Below, in pieces: positions 5,615-14,347 of a stretch of DNA of 22,767 nucleotides; the stretch's first letter is position 1; each line of letters starts with the position of its first letter. This stretch comes from a virus. The stretch is from positions 1 through 22,767 of the IMG/VR virus record IMGVR_UViG_3300006925_000166, one strand, 5' to 3'. A model generated the notes under the pieces. It searched no databases. It worked only from the letters and a program-made list of their open reading frames with translations, and was not told where the DNA came from. The translations under genes were made by a program, and so were the position numbers.

Positions 5615-7117
5615 TTAGTCGTCCCAACGTGGGTCATCTCCATCTGGTGCATCATTTTCACCATCTTTAGTTTCCTGGTCGATTTGTTTTTGAATTTCTT
5701 CAATTTCATCATCAGTTTGACGTAATACATTCTTACGTATCCATTCGTTAGATATATATTTCCCTACATATTCATCTAGAGAACTTAACATATCAAACCT
5801 TTCTCTTAACATCTCTGATTGTTTTAGCTCAGAAAAATAGTTGTCTTCTATAAAATTAAAAGCAATACTTTCTTTCCATTCTTTCCAATCAGCTTCGGTT
5901 ATAATACCTTTTAGTAAGAGTTGTGTTTTAAGTAATTGCATAAACAAATCAGAAAATCTTTTTCTTAATCTGTCTATAAACTTCTTAAACTTTACTTCAT
6001 CTCTTGTAATCTCGGTTGTTCTTCCAAGACTAAATTGAGCTTCTTGTTCTAATCTGTTAACTGGAACATTTAATGATTTATATAGTTTCTTTTGGAAGTA
6101 TACTATATCATCTATTTGTCCTAAGTTTTCGCCGCCTGGTAGCGTGGTGATTTCAGTTCCTCTTCCACCTTCTCTACGTGGTAAGAAGAAATCTTCCAAC
6201 ATACTCATATGTTTTCTATCGTCTTTGATATCACCAGTATTAGCATCATATACCAATTTGTTTCTATATTGATTCATAATACCTCTTAGGTATTCTTCAG
6301 CCTTACCTTTTGGTAAGTTACCAACGTCAATATAAAATATCCTACGTTCTGGGGCACGTGATATTCTGTATATTACCAATGAATCTTCCATCATTCTAAG
6401 TTGATTCACTGGCTTTAATGCCTTATGTAAGTAAGATAAGATTCTTTTTCTGCCTGGGTCCATTACACCTGATGTACAATATGCTATTGCATCTGGATAT
6501 ATTTTTAATCCCTGTTCTGCTCCATTCATTGTTTTATCTTGAAACAAAAAGAACTCATCAACTTTTTCTATTATTTTTGCACCTGTTTTAGGGTCTTGCT
6601 TTTCCTCAACCTCTTTTACTTTTCTAAGTTTAGTTGGGTCAATATACCTTAACTCTTTTATACCTTTTTTAGGAGAGCTATTATCGATAATGATATGATA
6701 TGGTAATCTACCATCAATGTACCATTTACGATATATATCATGTGCATAAGCATTAAAGTTTAATAGCTTTAATACTTCATCGAACTCATTTTTTACTGAT
6801 TCTTTTAATTTGTCTGATATCTCTAATTCATCAAGAACTAGATTTACTGGTGACTCATCATGGTCACCTACAATCGATTCATTTATAATATCTTCAATTG
6901 CAGCATCGCATTCTGGTTGTGATGCAATGTCTCTATACTTTAATATTAAATCAACTTCATTCTTGACCTTGTCACCGTCCATATCAATGTACGCGCCAAA
7001 GTGACCGCCAGCTTTAATAACACCTGAGCCGTCTTCATCAGTTTTTGGTACAAATGAAGGTAATTCTTTACCTTTTGTACTTTTCCTATTGATTTCGAAT
7101 CCAAAAAATTCTGCCAT
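5615..7117 (-). CDS. 20: Portal vertex protein gp20
   Basis: The 500-residue protein matches T4 gp20 (524 residues), the dodecameric portal at one head vertex that starts prohead assembly and forms the DNA channel. Family stretches include YRDIASQPECDAAIEDIINE (about residues 62-81), YIDGRLPYHIIID followed by ELRYIDPTKLRKVKEV, YRISRAPERRIFYIDVGNLPKGKAEEY, and LPGGENLGQIDDIVYFQKKLYKSLNVPVNRL. The C-terminus is acidic (NDAPDGDDPRWDD). GAGGT precedes the ATG at good spacing. The leader between gp19 and gp20 carries a late promoter, a hairpin and a tiny possible ORF. This is a reliable marker gene for T4-like phages. Confidence 0.97.
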   Translation of the reverse strand: MAEFFGFEINRKSTKGKELPSFVPKTDEDGSGVIKAGGHFGAYIDMDGDKVKNEVDLILKYRDIASQPECDAAIEDIINESIVGDHDESPVNLVLDELEISDKLKESVKNEFDEVLKLLNFNAYAHDIYRKWYIDGRLPYHIIIDNSSPKKGIKELRYIDPTKLRKVKEVEEKQDPKTGAKIIEKVDEFFLFQDKTMNGAEQGLKIYPDAIAYCTSGVMDPGRKRILSYLHKALKPVNQLRMMEDSLVIYRISRAPERRIFYIDVGNLPKGKAEEYLRGIMNQYRNKLVYDANTGDIKDDRKHMSMLEDFFLPRREGGRGTEITTLPGGENLGQIDDIVYFQKKLYKSLNVPVNRLEQEAQFSLGRTTEITRDEVKFKKFIDRLRKRFSDLFMQLLKTQLLLKGIITEADWKEWKESIAFNFIEDNYFSELKQSEMLRERFDMLSSLDEYVGKYISNEWIRKNVLRQTDDEIEEIQKQIDQETKDGENDAPDGDDPRWDD

Positions 7118-7125
7118 GTTTTACC

Positions 7126-7146
7126 TCATATTATTGGAGGGACCAT
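7126..7146 (-). other. Possible six-codon leader ORF before gp20
   Basis: On the minus strand AGGAGG at 7151-7156 is followed four bases later by ATG, then Val-Pro-Pro-Ile-Ile and TGA. The TGA touches the gp20 ribosome-binding site GAGGT. The predicted late transcript starts near 7158, so this AUG would be the first start codon on the message. It could be chance. Confidence 0.35.
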
Positions 7147-7155
7147 TGCCCCTCC
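7136..7155 (-). promoter_or_regulatory. Hairpin in the gp20 leader
   Basis: GGAGGG (7150-7155) pairs perfectly with CCCTCC (7136-7141) around an eight-base loop, GCAATGGT. The stem covers the AGGAGG of the tiny leader ORF and its loop contains the ATG. No T run follows, so it is not a normal terminator. It may stabilise the 5' end or control translation. Confidence 0.5.
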
Positions 7156-7163
7156 TCTAATAT

Positions 7164-7171
7164 TATTTATA
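7164..7171 (-). promoter_or_regulatory. Late promoter TATAAATA for gp20
   Basis: An exact TATAAATA lies in the 57-base gap between gp19 and gp20, with a predicted start near 7158. Confidence 0.82.
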
Positions 7172-7174
7172 TAC

Positions 7175-7702
7175 CTAAGAAGTAGTGTCAGATTCCCAGT
7201 ATTGTACTTGGAATTCAACAGTGAACTCTTCGATGGTATTTTCTGAATCATAACTTACTTCTATCTCAGAAATGTTAGTTGGAAATAGACCTCTAAAGTC
7301 ATATCTCTTAGTAACTTCTCCGCCTTTGTTCAATTGCTCAACAATTGCATCAGCTTGATAGTCAGTAGGATTTGATAATCCTGTATTTTCGTTATTATTA
7401 TTAATACCATTCATCCAACGTTCCATTGCGTTTCTTACTTCGAAACCAACGTCATTGATTACAGTAATTGTCCAAGGGTCAAATGTTCTGTCACCAGCTA
7501 TTTGCAGTGTTCTACCTCTGAATAATACAGGGATAGGTGCTATAATTGATGCAGGCATTTGAGCTGTTTTACACATGAATGATGTAAGTTCTACATCACC
7601 TTGTGCGTAACTTGGATAATTCATAGTTACTTTAAACAGGTTGGACCTTGCGCCACCACCTACTAATTTAGATTTAAAATCATCTACGCCTAAAATTGCC
7701 AT
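7175..7702 (-). CDS. 19: Tail tube protein gp19
   Basis: The 175-residue protein directly follows sheath gp18 and precedes portal gp20, the T4 order. It matches the gp19 family (T4 163 residues), whose hexameric rings stack into the inner tail tube. Typical parts are the N-terminal DDFKSKLVGGGARSNLFKVT, then CKTAQMPASIIAPIPVLFRGRTLQIAGDR and FEVRNAMERWMNGIN. A C-terminal strand pair, FRGLFPTNISEIEVSYDSEN, comes before FTVEFQVQYWE. AGGAG just ahead of the ATG overlaps the gp18 stop, so the two are probably translated from one message. Confidence 0.96.
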   Translation of the reverse strand: MAILGVDDFKSKLVGGGARSNLFKVTMNYPSYAQGDVELTSFMCKTAQMPASIIAPIPVLFRGRTLQIAGDRTFDPWTITVINDVGFEVRNAMERWMNGINNNNENTGLSNPTDYQADAIVEQLNKGGEVTKRYDFRGLFPTNISEIEVSYDSENTIEEFTVEFQVQYWESDTTS

Positions 7703-7712
7703 GTGTTATCTC

Positions 7713-9404
7713 CTATGAACCTGAAATCTCGGAGAATTCTACTCCGGACCTTGTTGCTACGAAGCTCAATGTAATAAAGTTAATAGACCTTGCAGGCTTG
7801 ACAAAAATGTCTGCTACAAATTTATTACCATCTACTACCGCTTGTGTATTGTTAGTGTTATCACAAACTACTAAAAAGTCTGTAAGTCCACGTCTTCCTT
7901 TTACGTCTCTTAAGAACGGTTCAACTAAGTTTCTGAACTGTGCTCTTGTAAATTCATCATTGAATTCAAATAGTTGTGCCTTAGCAGCTGTACTAATTGC
8001 TTTTTCCAATGTGATGAATAGTCTACGTACGTTAATTCTGTCGAATGATGAAGGTCTACTTAATAAAGTTTTATCACCAAATAATATTGTACCTTGTCCA
8101 GGTAATGATACTATTGGATTTACTCTTGCTTTATAAAGTGTATCTCTATCAGCTTTCTTAGGGTTAAACGCTAACTTGGTTACTCCTAAAAGTTGACCTC
8201 TGTTTACACCTGCTGGTGAGAACCATGCATCTGCCACGTTATCGGTGTTAGCACATAATCCTGCTTGGTGACCTGCAGCTCCAATCCATCTGTATACATC
8301 GTTATATTTGTCATATACATAAAGAGCTGTTGAATCACATGAAGCATAAGAAGATGAAGTTAAACCATCTGCAAATGTTTTCACATCTGTCGCTGGTGTT
8401 GAACTACCTACTGTATCTTCAATTGGAGGTGATACAAATGCCATACAATCTTTTCTTGAACCTGCAATTGATATTAAATCTTCTGCAATTGCTTCTTCGC
8501 CATTAGCGTCAGGAGCAGCAAAAAGTAAATTAACATCTTCGGTTTCAGAATCTTCTAAAAGGTCGAAACCTAATGCAATTTCTCCAGTTGTAGGAGCGTT
8601 ATCGTCTGAGCCACCTGAAAGTGAACTCGTTTTAGCTGTTGTGCTAGTAACAAATGTAGTATTAGCTGATACAGTTTCACCTGCATCTGTTAAGTCAGTG
8701 TCATGACCCGCCCAATATATATACGCAGATTGTTGATTAATAACATCTTTGTAGTAATTAGATGAACCATCAGATTTTTTAGCATCTGAAGCCTGTGAAA
8801 CATATGAAAATGTTTCTAAGACTGTTCCAACTTCGCCAGTAATAGCACCGTCTTCATCTATAACGACAATGTGTAACTCGTCGTTAGCAGAAGTTTTACC
8901 TAGATTTGATGCATACTCAGATGTTCCTGGAGCAGAATCGAATAAGCTAGACCATAATTTGCCTGTCATATATTCGATTGTTGCAAAGTTAGAAACATTA
9001 GCAGTAATCAAACCTACTTTTACACTATTACCTAATACACCTGGATGTTTTGCAATCCAGCTACCAACACTCAAACTAGAATTATCATAATCTTCATCAT
9101 TTTTTATCAGCTCTCCAGAACCATCTGAAGTCGCGTTTTCGTGACCTGATGCTACTCGAACTACTTTAAGAGCATTACCATACTTTAAGAAAGATGCTGC
9201 TACTAAAAAGTGCTTAGCTGTGGAATCGTCTGGTGCACCAAATTTTGCTGCTAGTTCATTTTCAGAACTGACAGTTATAATTTCGTCAACAGGACCCCAG
9301 TTGAATGCACCTGCAAATCCACCAATGCTGGTTGATACTGCTGGGACTACATTCGTGGCGTCGATTTCTTGAACCTGAACGCCTGGTGATACTTGAAATG
9401 CCAT
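7713..9404 (-). CDS. 18: Tail sheath protein gp18
   Basis: The 563-residue protein matches the contractile sheath family (T4 gp18, 659 residues). The N-terminus, MAFQVSPGVQVQEIDATNVV and then VSTSIGGFAGAFNWGPVDE, is diagnostic. The conserved C-terminal domain (about residues 390-563) carries RGQLLGVTKLAFNPKKADRD, LPGQGTILFGDKTL, SSFDRINVRRLFITLEKAIS and a final strand, INFITLSFVATRSGVEFSE. The middle (about residues 100-350) is a variable, Ser/Thr/Asp-rich surface insertion. Polymerised on the gp19 tube, it contracts to drive the tube through the host envelope. It has its own late promoter and a GAGGA site. Confidence 0.97.
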   Translation of the reverse strand: MAFQVSPGVQVQEIDATNVVPAVSTSIGGFAGAFNWGPVDEIITVSSENELAAKFGAPDDSTAKHFLVAASFLKYGNALKVVRVASGHENATSDGSGELIKNDEDYDNSSLSVGSWIAKHPGVLGNSVKVGLITANVSNFATIEYMTGKLWSSLFDSAPGTSEYASNLGKTSANDELHIVVIDEDGAITGEVGTVLETFSYVSQASDAKKSDGSSNYYKDVINQQSAYIYWAGHDTDLTDAGETVSANTTFVTSTTAKTSSLSGGSDDNAPTTGEIALGFDLLEDSETEDVNLLFAAPDANGEEAIAEDLISIAGSRKDCMAFVSPPIEDTVGSSTPATDVKTFADGLTSSSYASCDSTALYVYDKYNDVYRWIGAAGHQAGLCANTDNVADAWFSPAGVNRGQLLGVTKLAFNPKKADRDTLYKARVNPIVSLPGQGTILFGDKTLLSRPSSFDRINVRRLFITLEKAISTAAKAQLFEFNDEFTRAQFRNLVEPFLRDVKGRRGLTDFLVVCDNTNNTQAVVDGNKFVADIFVKPARSINFITLSFVATRSGVEFSEISGS

Positions 9405-9465
9405 CGCTTTTTCCTCTATTTTTGAGTTAGTTAATATGTTTCATAATACGAATATTCAATACTAT

Positions 9466-9473
9466 TATTTATA
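9466..9473 (-). promoter_or_regulatory. Late promoter TATAAATA for gp18-gp19
   Basis: An exact TATAAATA lies just after the stop of the RimK-like gene, in an 81-base gap, giving a predicted leader of about 55 bases before gp18. Confidence 0.82.
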
Positions 9474-9485
9474 ATAAAATGTTTT

Positions 9486-10667
9486 CTATCGAATTAACTC
9501 TACTTCTTGTGAATTAAATTCTATAACTGGATTATTACTATTTGATATATCTATGACCTCATGAACATAATCTATACCATTTCTAGACCATTTAACAAGG
9601 TCTCCTTCAAAAACCATATCATCTGCTTGAACTTTATCTTCAAACATTGATTTATATGTATGTGGTTTAAGCCAATAATCTCTATTTTTAAACTGTTCTA
9701 AAACTTTTTTAGGTAAATTTTCCCCCGTTGCTTTACGATAACCTTTAGTACCTGGTGTTGAATTAATTTCAATAAACATTGGTGGTATTTTATTTCTATC
9801 TTTTGATGGGAATATATCTACACCTACCCATAATCCATCAACAGCTTTAGCAGCTTTTTCTACATGTTGTATCTCTAAATCAGTTAATTCTATTGGTGCT
9901 GGCTTTGACCCTAATGATACGTTTGTTCTAAAATCTTTTGCAACCTGTGGTCTTTTTATTGCACCATGAAACTTACCACCGATAACATGTGCACGAATAT
10001 CAAATGTAAAATCATTTATCATTGTTTGTAATAACACACCCATATTAGGGTCTAGTTTATACATTAATTGTACAGTAGAATGTAATGCACTTTCTGAATC
10101 TACTTTAATAACACCAATACCTAATGAACCTGTAAGTGTCTTAAGAATAACTGGATATTTGCCACCTAATCTTTCCATAGCATCTATTGCTTTTTCTGGA
10201 TGATGTATTAAAACAGTTTTAGGTTGATTTAGTTCTGCTTCAGCTAGATATAAACTTGTTCTATATTTGTCTGATGTAATTTCCATACACGCACGGGTAT
10301 TTACACATACCACTCCAGCTCTTTCTAATTGAGTTAAAAAGTCTGACCATGATTTTCTTTTTGTAACAGGTGCTCTTACAAATACAATTGTATTATCATC
10401 AATTTTAAACTTTCTTTCTTTCTCTGCAATACCATCATAGATATACCTTACACCATTTTCTAAATCAGAATAAGCACCTTGTACGTCTACTTTAAAAGCT
10501 TTAAGACCTAACTTTTCTCCTTCTTTTATAAAGTCATCTGCAGTTGCTTCTGGGTCGTCAGGGTCTTCCGGGTCATCATACCATAGATATACGAATCGAT
10601 ATGTTTTCTCTTCTTCTTTTAAAACTGTTCTGTTTGTTTCTACTTTAAAATCGCTAAATTTTTGCAT
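9486..10667 (-). CDS. RimK-like ATP-grasp ligase (peptide glutamylation type)
   Basis: The 393-residue product has the ATP-grasp fold of the RimK family, which joins amino acids, often glutamate, to a peptide carboxyl group; E. coli RimK (300 residues) glutamylates ribosomal protein S6. Motifs include VNTRACMEITSDKYRT (122-137), VILKTLTGSLGIGVIKV (173-189) with ATP-contacting Lys176, FDIRAHVIGGK (222-232), AIKRPQVAKDFRTNVSLG (236-253), GVDIF (282-286) and FIEINSTPGTKGYRKATG (298-315) with Mg-binding Glu300 and Asn302, so it looks catalytically complete. N-terminal 90 residues and a C-terminal 60-residue segment (GDLVKWSRNGIDYVHEVIDI) are extra. The longer reading frame to 10772 is unlikely; the ATG at 10667 has AGGAG upstream and overlaps gp17 by 14 bases. 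The gene lies between terminase and sheath, where T4 has none. Substrate unknown. Confidence 0.9.
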   Translation of the reverse strand: MQKFSDFKVETNRTVLKEEEKTYRFVYLWYDDPEDPDDPEATADDFIKEGEKLGLKAFKVDVQGAYSDLENGVRYIYDGIAEKERKFKIDDNTIVFVRAPVTKRKSWSDFLTQLERAGVVCVNTRACMEITSDKYRTSLYLAEAELNQPKTVLIHHPEKAIDAMERLGGKYPVILKTLTGSLGIGVIKVDSESALHSTVQLMYKLDPNMGVLLQTMINDFTFDIRAHVIGGKFHGAIKRPQVAKDFRTNVSLGSKPAPIELTDLEIQHVEKAAKAVDGLWVGVDIFPSKDRNKIPPMFIEINSTPGTKGYRKATGENLPKKVLEQFKNRDYWLKPHTYKSMFEDKVQADDMVFEGDLVKWSRNGIDYVHEVIDISNSNNPVIEFNSQEVELIR

Positions 10668-12267
10668 TTCCAGTCCACTCCTGCTCGAACCATATATTAC
10701 CATCTGGGTCTTTACTATATTTATCTGTTTCATAGTTTCCACTTTCAACATAACCGAAAGGTAACATATCATCTTGTATTGCTTTTAATCGTTCTTTATA
10801 TAACATATCTTTCATATCAATATTAGTTAAAGATTGAAATACATCTGTTGTTGTAAACCATGCAAACAATACTAAGTTCATCATTAGGTCATCATGATTT
10901 GGCGCAATTGCCATAAAGCTACTTCCTCTACTTACAAATGTACTCATTTCAACTATTGTTTGAGCATCGTTTATTTTTAATTTCTTTTGTTCTATTAAGT
11001 CTTTTATACTTGAACATCCGATTCTTTTAACTCGCTTAGTCATTGTAGCACCAAGAGCATTTGCTTTAATACTTGATTCAACAAACATATTTTCATATTC
11101 TAAATCATAATATAAACCATTACACACTACTCCACCTTGGTCATTACTTTCAATTACGACATATGCCATATTATAATAATTTGCGTATTTGTATATAATA
11201 TCTGGTAATAACATCGGAGATATATTATTATCTCTAAATACTGCAACTTGCTCAAAAGGTTGAACACTTACATCTATTACAGAAAATGTACTATAGTCTT
11301 GATTACGTCCTTTAGATACATCAACACACATTACATATTCATGTTCTTTTATAGGTTGATGATATATAAATAAATTTTCTTTTATAAATTCTGGCTCAAC
11401 ACTTATTTGTGATAATAAATGATTTGCATCTATTAATGTATTACCTCTTCCATGAAAGGTATTACCAAACTCTTGTTCAAATTGCAACTCTGAAGTGTTC
11501 GATACAGTTTGTCTTTTCCATTCATCATCTCTTCCTGGTACATCCCACCAATCAACTCTAAATGGTTTAAAATCATTTGTTTTTTGTACGGCACCTTCCC
11601 ATAGTTTATGATATACATTACCGATACCATTTGCTGTAGATGTAATAACAATCTGAGTATCTTTACCAGCTGATACTACAGGATATGTAGAAGTATAAAA
11701 CTGTGCATCATTTTCTACAAAAGCAAACTCATCTAAAAATAATAAGTTAATTGACAAACCCCTAATAGAACTACCGCTTGTTGCTGAAGCTATTATCTTT
11801 GAGTTATTACTAAATTCAATACTACCTTTATTTAAAGCTTTACAGCCAGGCTGTAAAAAGAATGGCAAATTTTCTAATGCAAGAGTTATCCTGGCCAACA
11901 TTTCTCTTGCAACAGCACCTTTGTTAGCTAATATTGCAATTGTCTTTTCAGGATGAAAACATGCATACCATAAAAGATAAACAACAGAAGATATTGATTT
12001 ACCACTTTGTCTACATGCTAATACAATACTAAATCTATTATCATTAAAGTGATTAAACATTTTTTCTTGATAAGGATATAAATCAAAAGGTACTAGTCCT
12101 TCATCAAGTGATATAATCTTAATATAAGTACGTGCAAAGTATGCAGGGTCTTGCATACATTTTTGATATTCTATTATTTGTTCTTTACTAAACTCGGTTT
12201 CTACTCCGTCTCTTTTGACGTTTGGATTACCTAGATAGCCGAACTCATTATTCTTTAGCTTCGCCAT
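10654..12267 (-). CDS. 17: Large terminase subunit gp17
   Basis: The 537-residue protein matches T4 gp17 (610 residues), the packaging motor ATPase and headful nuclease. The ATPase domain has an adenine-binding region around YPYQEKM, Walker A ACRQSGKS (84-91), Walker B LLFLDEF (175-181) and the coupling motif TSTANG (209-214). The C-terminal RNase H-like nuclease domain has CVDVSKGRNQDYST with Asp316, VVIESNDQGG with Glu373, and PNHDDLMMNLVL with Asp459/Asp460, so all three metal ligands are present. It overlaps gp16 by 20 bases. The shorter length relative to T4 is at both ends. It docks on gp20 and cuts concatemeric DNA. Confidence 0.97.
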   Translation of the reverse strand: MAKLKNNEFGYLGNPNVKRDGVETEFSKEQIIEYQKCMQDPAYFARTYIKIISLDEGLVPFDLYPYQEKMFNHFNDNRFSIVLACRQSGKSISSVVYLLWYACFHPEKTIAILANKGAVAREMLARITLALENLPFFLQPGCKALNKGSIEFSNNSKIIASATSGSSIRGLSINLLFLDEFAFVENDAQFYTSTYPVVSAGKDTQIVITSTANGIGNVYHKLWEGAVQKTNDFKPFRVDWWDVPGRDDEWKRQTVSNTSELQFEQEFGNTFHGRGNTLIDANHLLSQISVEPEFIKENLFIYHQPIKEHEYVMCVDVSKGRNQDYSTFSVIDVSVQPFEQVAVFRDNNISPMLLPDIIYKYANYYNMAYVVIESNDQGGVVCNGLYYDLEYENMFVESSIKANALGATMTKRVKRIGCSSIKDLIEQKKLKINDAQTIVEMSTFVSRGSSFMAIAPNHDDLMMNLVLFAWFTTTDVFQSLTNIDMKDMLYKERLKAIQDDMLPFGYVESGNYETDKYSKDPDGNIWFEQEWTGNAKI

Positions 12268-12658
12268 CTATTACATTATCTCTATTTAATAACATCCTTT
12301 GCAAATCAGTTGTACTACCTACAAACATATTATTATTTGTCACTCTCTTAGCTTCTTCTCTTTCATCTTTTTGTAAATCTTTTTTCTGCTTTTGAAGATT
12401 CATTAATTTTTCTGTTGTATCACCAATGTTTTTTATTGTTTGTGATAATACTTCAAATGCTCTTGGATGTTCGGACTCTCTTGCCAATTCAGCAAGTACG
12501 TCCATTGACCTTGTTCCTGTATATATTAAATCTTTATAAGTTGCACGAGAAAATTCATAATCATCTTTTACATCTTTATCTATTTTAATGGGTCTATCTT
12601 TTTTTACTGTAGGTAAATTCTTTTCTAGACTTGCAGTTAATTTATCTTTCTTACTCAT
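12248..12658 (-). CDS. 16: Small terminase subunit gp16
   Basis: The 136-residue, highly charged, mostly helical protein lies directly before gp17 and overlaps it. T4 gp16 (164 residues) forms rings that recognise viral DNA and stimulate the gp17 ATPase. The central coiled coil (about residues 75-110, with TIKNIGDTTEKLMNLQKQKKDLQK) is the expected oligomerisation region. The preceding FSRATYKDLIYTGTRSMDVLAELARESEHPRAFEVL stretch is typical of marine T4-like gp16. Two starts are possible, 12664 and 12658. I prefer 12658 because AAGGA then stands five bases upstream, whereas it touches the first ATG. Either start overlaps the end of gp15, suggesting coupling. Confidence 0.92.
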   Translation of the reverse strand: MSKKDKLTASLEKNLPTVKKDRPIKIDKDVKDDYEFSRATYKDLIYTGTRSMDVLAELARESEHPRAFEVLSQTIKNIGDTTEKLMNLQKQKKDLQKDEREEAKRVTNNNMFVGSTTDLQRMLLNRDNVIDGEAKE

Positions 12659-13409
12659 CTCCATCCTTTATTGTTGTAACTACTGAATAGTTATCATCTT
12701 CATCTGCAGTTGTAGGATTGATAGTTATATCCATTTGTTCCATTATATCAGATACATTACCTTTATCTTTAAAATCAATATTAATTTCTCGTATAACACC
12801 TTGGTCTCCTGTAGGACCATAGAACTTCATTTTCATTACAAAGTCTAGTTGATATATTAATACTCTTCTTTCTGTAAAATCTCCTTCATATTGGTCGTCA
12901 ATATTTACACCATTTAATATGACAGCAACATCTTGTTTATGTGTAAATCCATCAACAGGAGTTATTGTTACATTATACTCAGGAGTAAAATAAGGCAAGA
13001 TTTGTTCTACGATTTGTAAACCATCATCTTGATTTTTTGCCATAACATATAATGACATACCAATATCATATGATGTCCAATGTTTTATTGTCTTTTTCTT
13101 CGTGACATCTGATGCATGTAATTCTACAATCTTATTTCTTTTAGGCATTTTTTGAGCTGTATCAATTGTAAGTGATGTCATTTCAAAAGCCATTCTTGGT
13201 AATTTGATTGCCATAGGAGCATCAAATCCAGTTTCTTGGTCTAAACGTGATAAGAATTTTTGTTTAGGTCCATAAGCTAATGGTACTCTAACTTGATTTA
13301 ATACACTACCATCTGCGGCTTTTCGAATAACTCTTAAATTATTAAATAGTGTACCAAATACAGCTACTGATTTACGCATTGTTGCGTGATAAAAATGGTC
13401 ACTAAACAT
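12651..13409 (-). CDS. 15: Tail terminator / proximal sheath stabiliser gp15
   Basis: The 252-residue protein follows gp14 and matches T4 gp15 (272 residues), the hexamer that caps the finished tail and joins it to the neck. Recognisable parts are the N-terminal DHFYHATMRKSVAVFGTLFNNL, PLAYGPKQKFLSRLDQ (about residues 43-58), PRMAFEMTSLTID and, later, ILPYFTPEYNVTI with MKMKFYGPTGDQGVIREI. The ATG overlaps the gp14 stop in TAATG and is preceded by GGAGA within gp14, so translation of the two is coupled. The acidic tail (TTADEDDNYSVVTT) is close to the gp16 start. Confidence 0.95.
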   Translation of the reverse strand: MFSDHFYHATMRKSVAVFGTLFNNLRVIRKAADGSVLNQVRVPLAYGPKQKFLSRLDQETGFDAPMAIKLPRMAFEMTSLTIDTAQKMPKRNKIVELHASDVTKKKTIKHWTSYDIGMSLYVMAKNQDDGLQIVEQILPYFTPEYNVTITPVDGFTHKQDVAVILNGVNIDDQYEGDFTERRVLIYQLDFVMKMKFYGPTGDQGVIREINIDFKDKGNVSDIMEQMDITINPTTADEDDNYSVVTTIKDGDE

Positions 13410-14344
13410 TAGTACGTCTCCGATGGGTCGCCAAATGGATTAGACTCTGAAAAGTCTATAAATCCATCTGCATCTATTTCAAATTCCATATTCTGAGCAG
13501 CTTCATCAGTCGAGAATACTCTACCACTAGAGGCATCAGCTATACTATCATATATAGCATTTATAGTTCCACTATATCCAGTATTATCGCCTACTAATGA
13601 AGCCGATGTAGATTCAATAAAGCTTTTATATTCTGTTGTTCCTGTAGCACCAATATTTGCAACATATATTTGAGAACTCGTATCAGATACTTTTGTTCTT
13701 GAAACAACTTCACCAAATACAACTACACCACTAGATACTGTTTGTCTTACAGTTTCACCAACTTCATAGTGATTACCACCAGTGATATTAATATCCATCG
13801 ATAATTGATATGCAGATTGTGCAGTTTTATCATCAATCTCTCCAATACCTGTATCGAATTCTTCATCATTATATTCAAATAATTGACATTGCATTTTATA
13901 AACTGGTAAGTTTGATAATTGATAGAATGGTGAATCATCTTCTACAAAGGATATTTCAAAAAATGAATTTGTCATTGGTAAGAAGATTAAATCTCCTTCC
14001 TGTGGTCTTGGGTCAACTAGGTTAGATGAAAATACACCAATTCTTGATTCCCATCTTCTTCTTGATACAATAAAGGTTGCGTCATCTCTTATTTCTAATC
14101 CAAACTTAGAATATAAATCTCCTGCACCTTCAAATCCTTCGGTGTTTTCAATATACATTTCCATGAGATATGCATCATCGAATTTTGATGCTGGGTCTTC
14201 ACCTAATACATTATCACGATTTACAAGAGTACGAGGAATGTAATAGACATCTTGTCCATATATTCCTAATGATTCTATTATCAGGTCTTCGTAAAGGTTT
14301 TGTTCACTTTTTACGGCCTGAGAAAAGTATACATTTCTCGGCAT
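13409..14344 (-). CDS. 14: Neck protein gp14
   Basis: The 311-residue protein sits between gp13 and gp15. It begins MPRNVYFSQAVKSEQNLYEDLIIESLGIYGQDVYYIPRTLVN, a conserved gp14 start. Further family features are ATFIVSRRRWESRIG (about residues 89-103) and RPQEGDLIFLPMTNSFFEISFVEDDSPFYQL. T4 gp14 (256 residues) forms the neck ring with gp13 that seals the packaged head and accepts the tail. The C-terminal third contains a Ser/Thr/Gly-rich segment, TSSGVVVFGEVVSRTKVSDTSSQIYVANIG, a beta-rich insertion common in marine versions. AGGAT precedes the ATG and overlaps the gp13 stop. Confidence 0.95.
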   Translation of the reverse strand: MPRNVYFSQAVKSEQNLYEDLIIESLGIYGQDVYYIPRTLVNRDNVLGEDPASKFDDAYLMEMYIENTEGFEGAGDLYSKFGLEIRDDATFIVSRRRWESRIGVFSSNLVDPRPQEGDLIFLPMTNSFFEISFVEDDSPFYQLSNLPVYKMQCQLFEYNDEEFDTGIGEIDDKTAQSAYQLSMDINITGGNHYEVGETVRQTVSSGVVVFGEVVSRTKVSDTSSQIYVANIGATGTTEYKSFIESTSASLVGDNTGYSGTINAIYDSIADASSGRVFSTDEAAQNMEFEIDADGFIDFSESNPFGDPSETY

Positions 14345-14347
14345 GTT

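Noticed and set aside
7696-8136. Plus-strand open frame of 146 codons
   Set aside because: Antisense to gp18, with a low-complexity composition mirroring the sheath codons; no supporting ribosome site or family resemblance.
10681-10740. Near-match to a late box (GATAAATA) at the end of gp17
   Set aside because: It differs from the exact box at the first base and lies within coding sequence, with an adjacent coupled start that explains expression of the next gene. It does fit the relaxed NATAAATA form, so weak activity cannot be excluded.
10668-10772. Upstream extension of the RimK-like frame (35 extra codons)
   Set aside because: It lies wholly within gp17, has no family similarity and no good ribosome site; the ATG at 10667 has AGGAG upstream.
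11365-11372. TATAAATA on the plus strand
   Set aside because: It lies inside gp17 on the opposite strand and no plausible plus-strand gene follows it.
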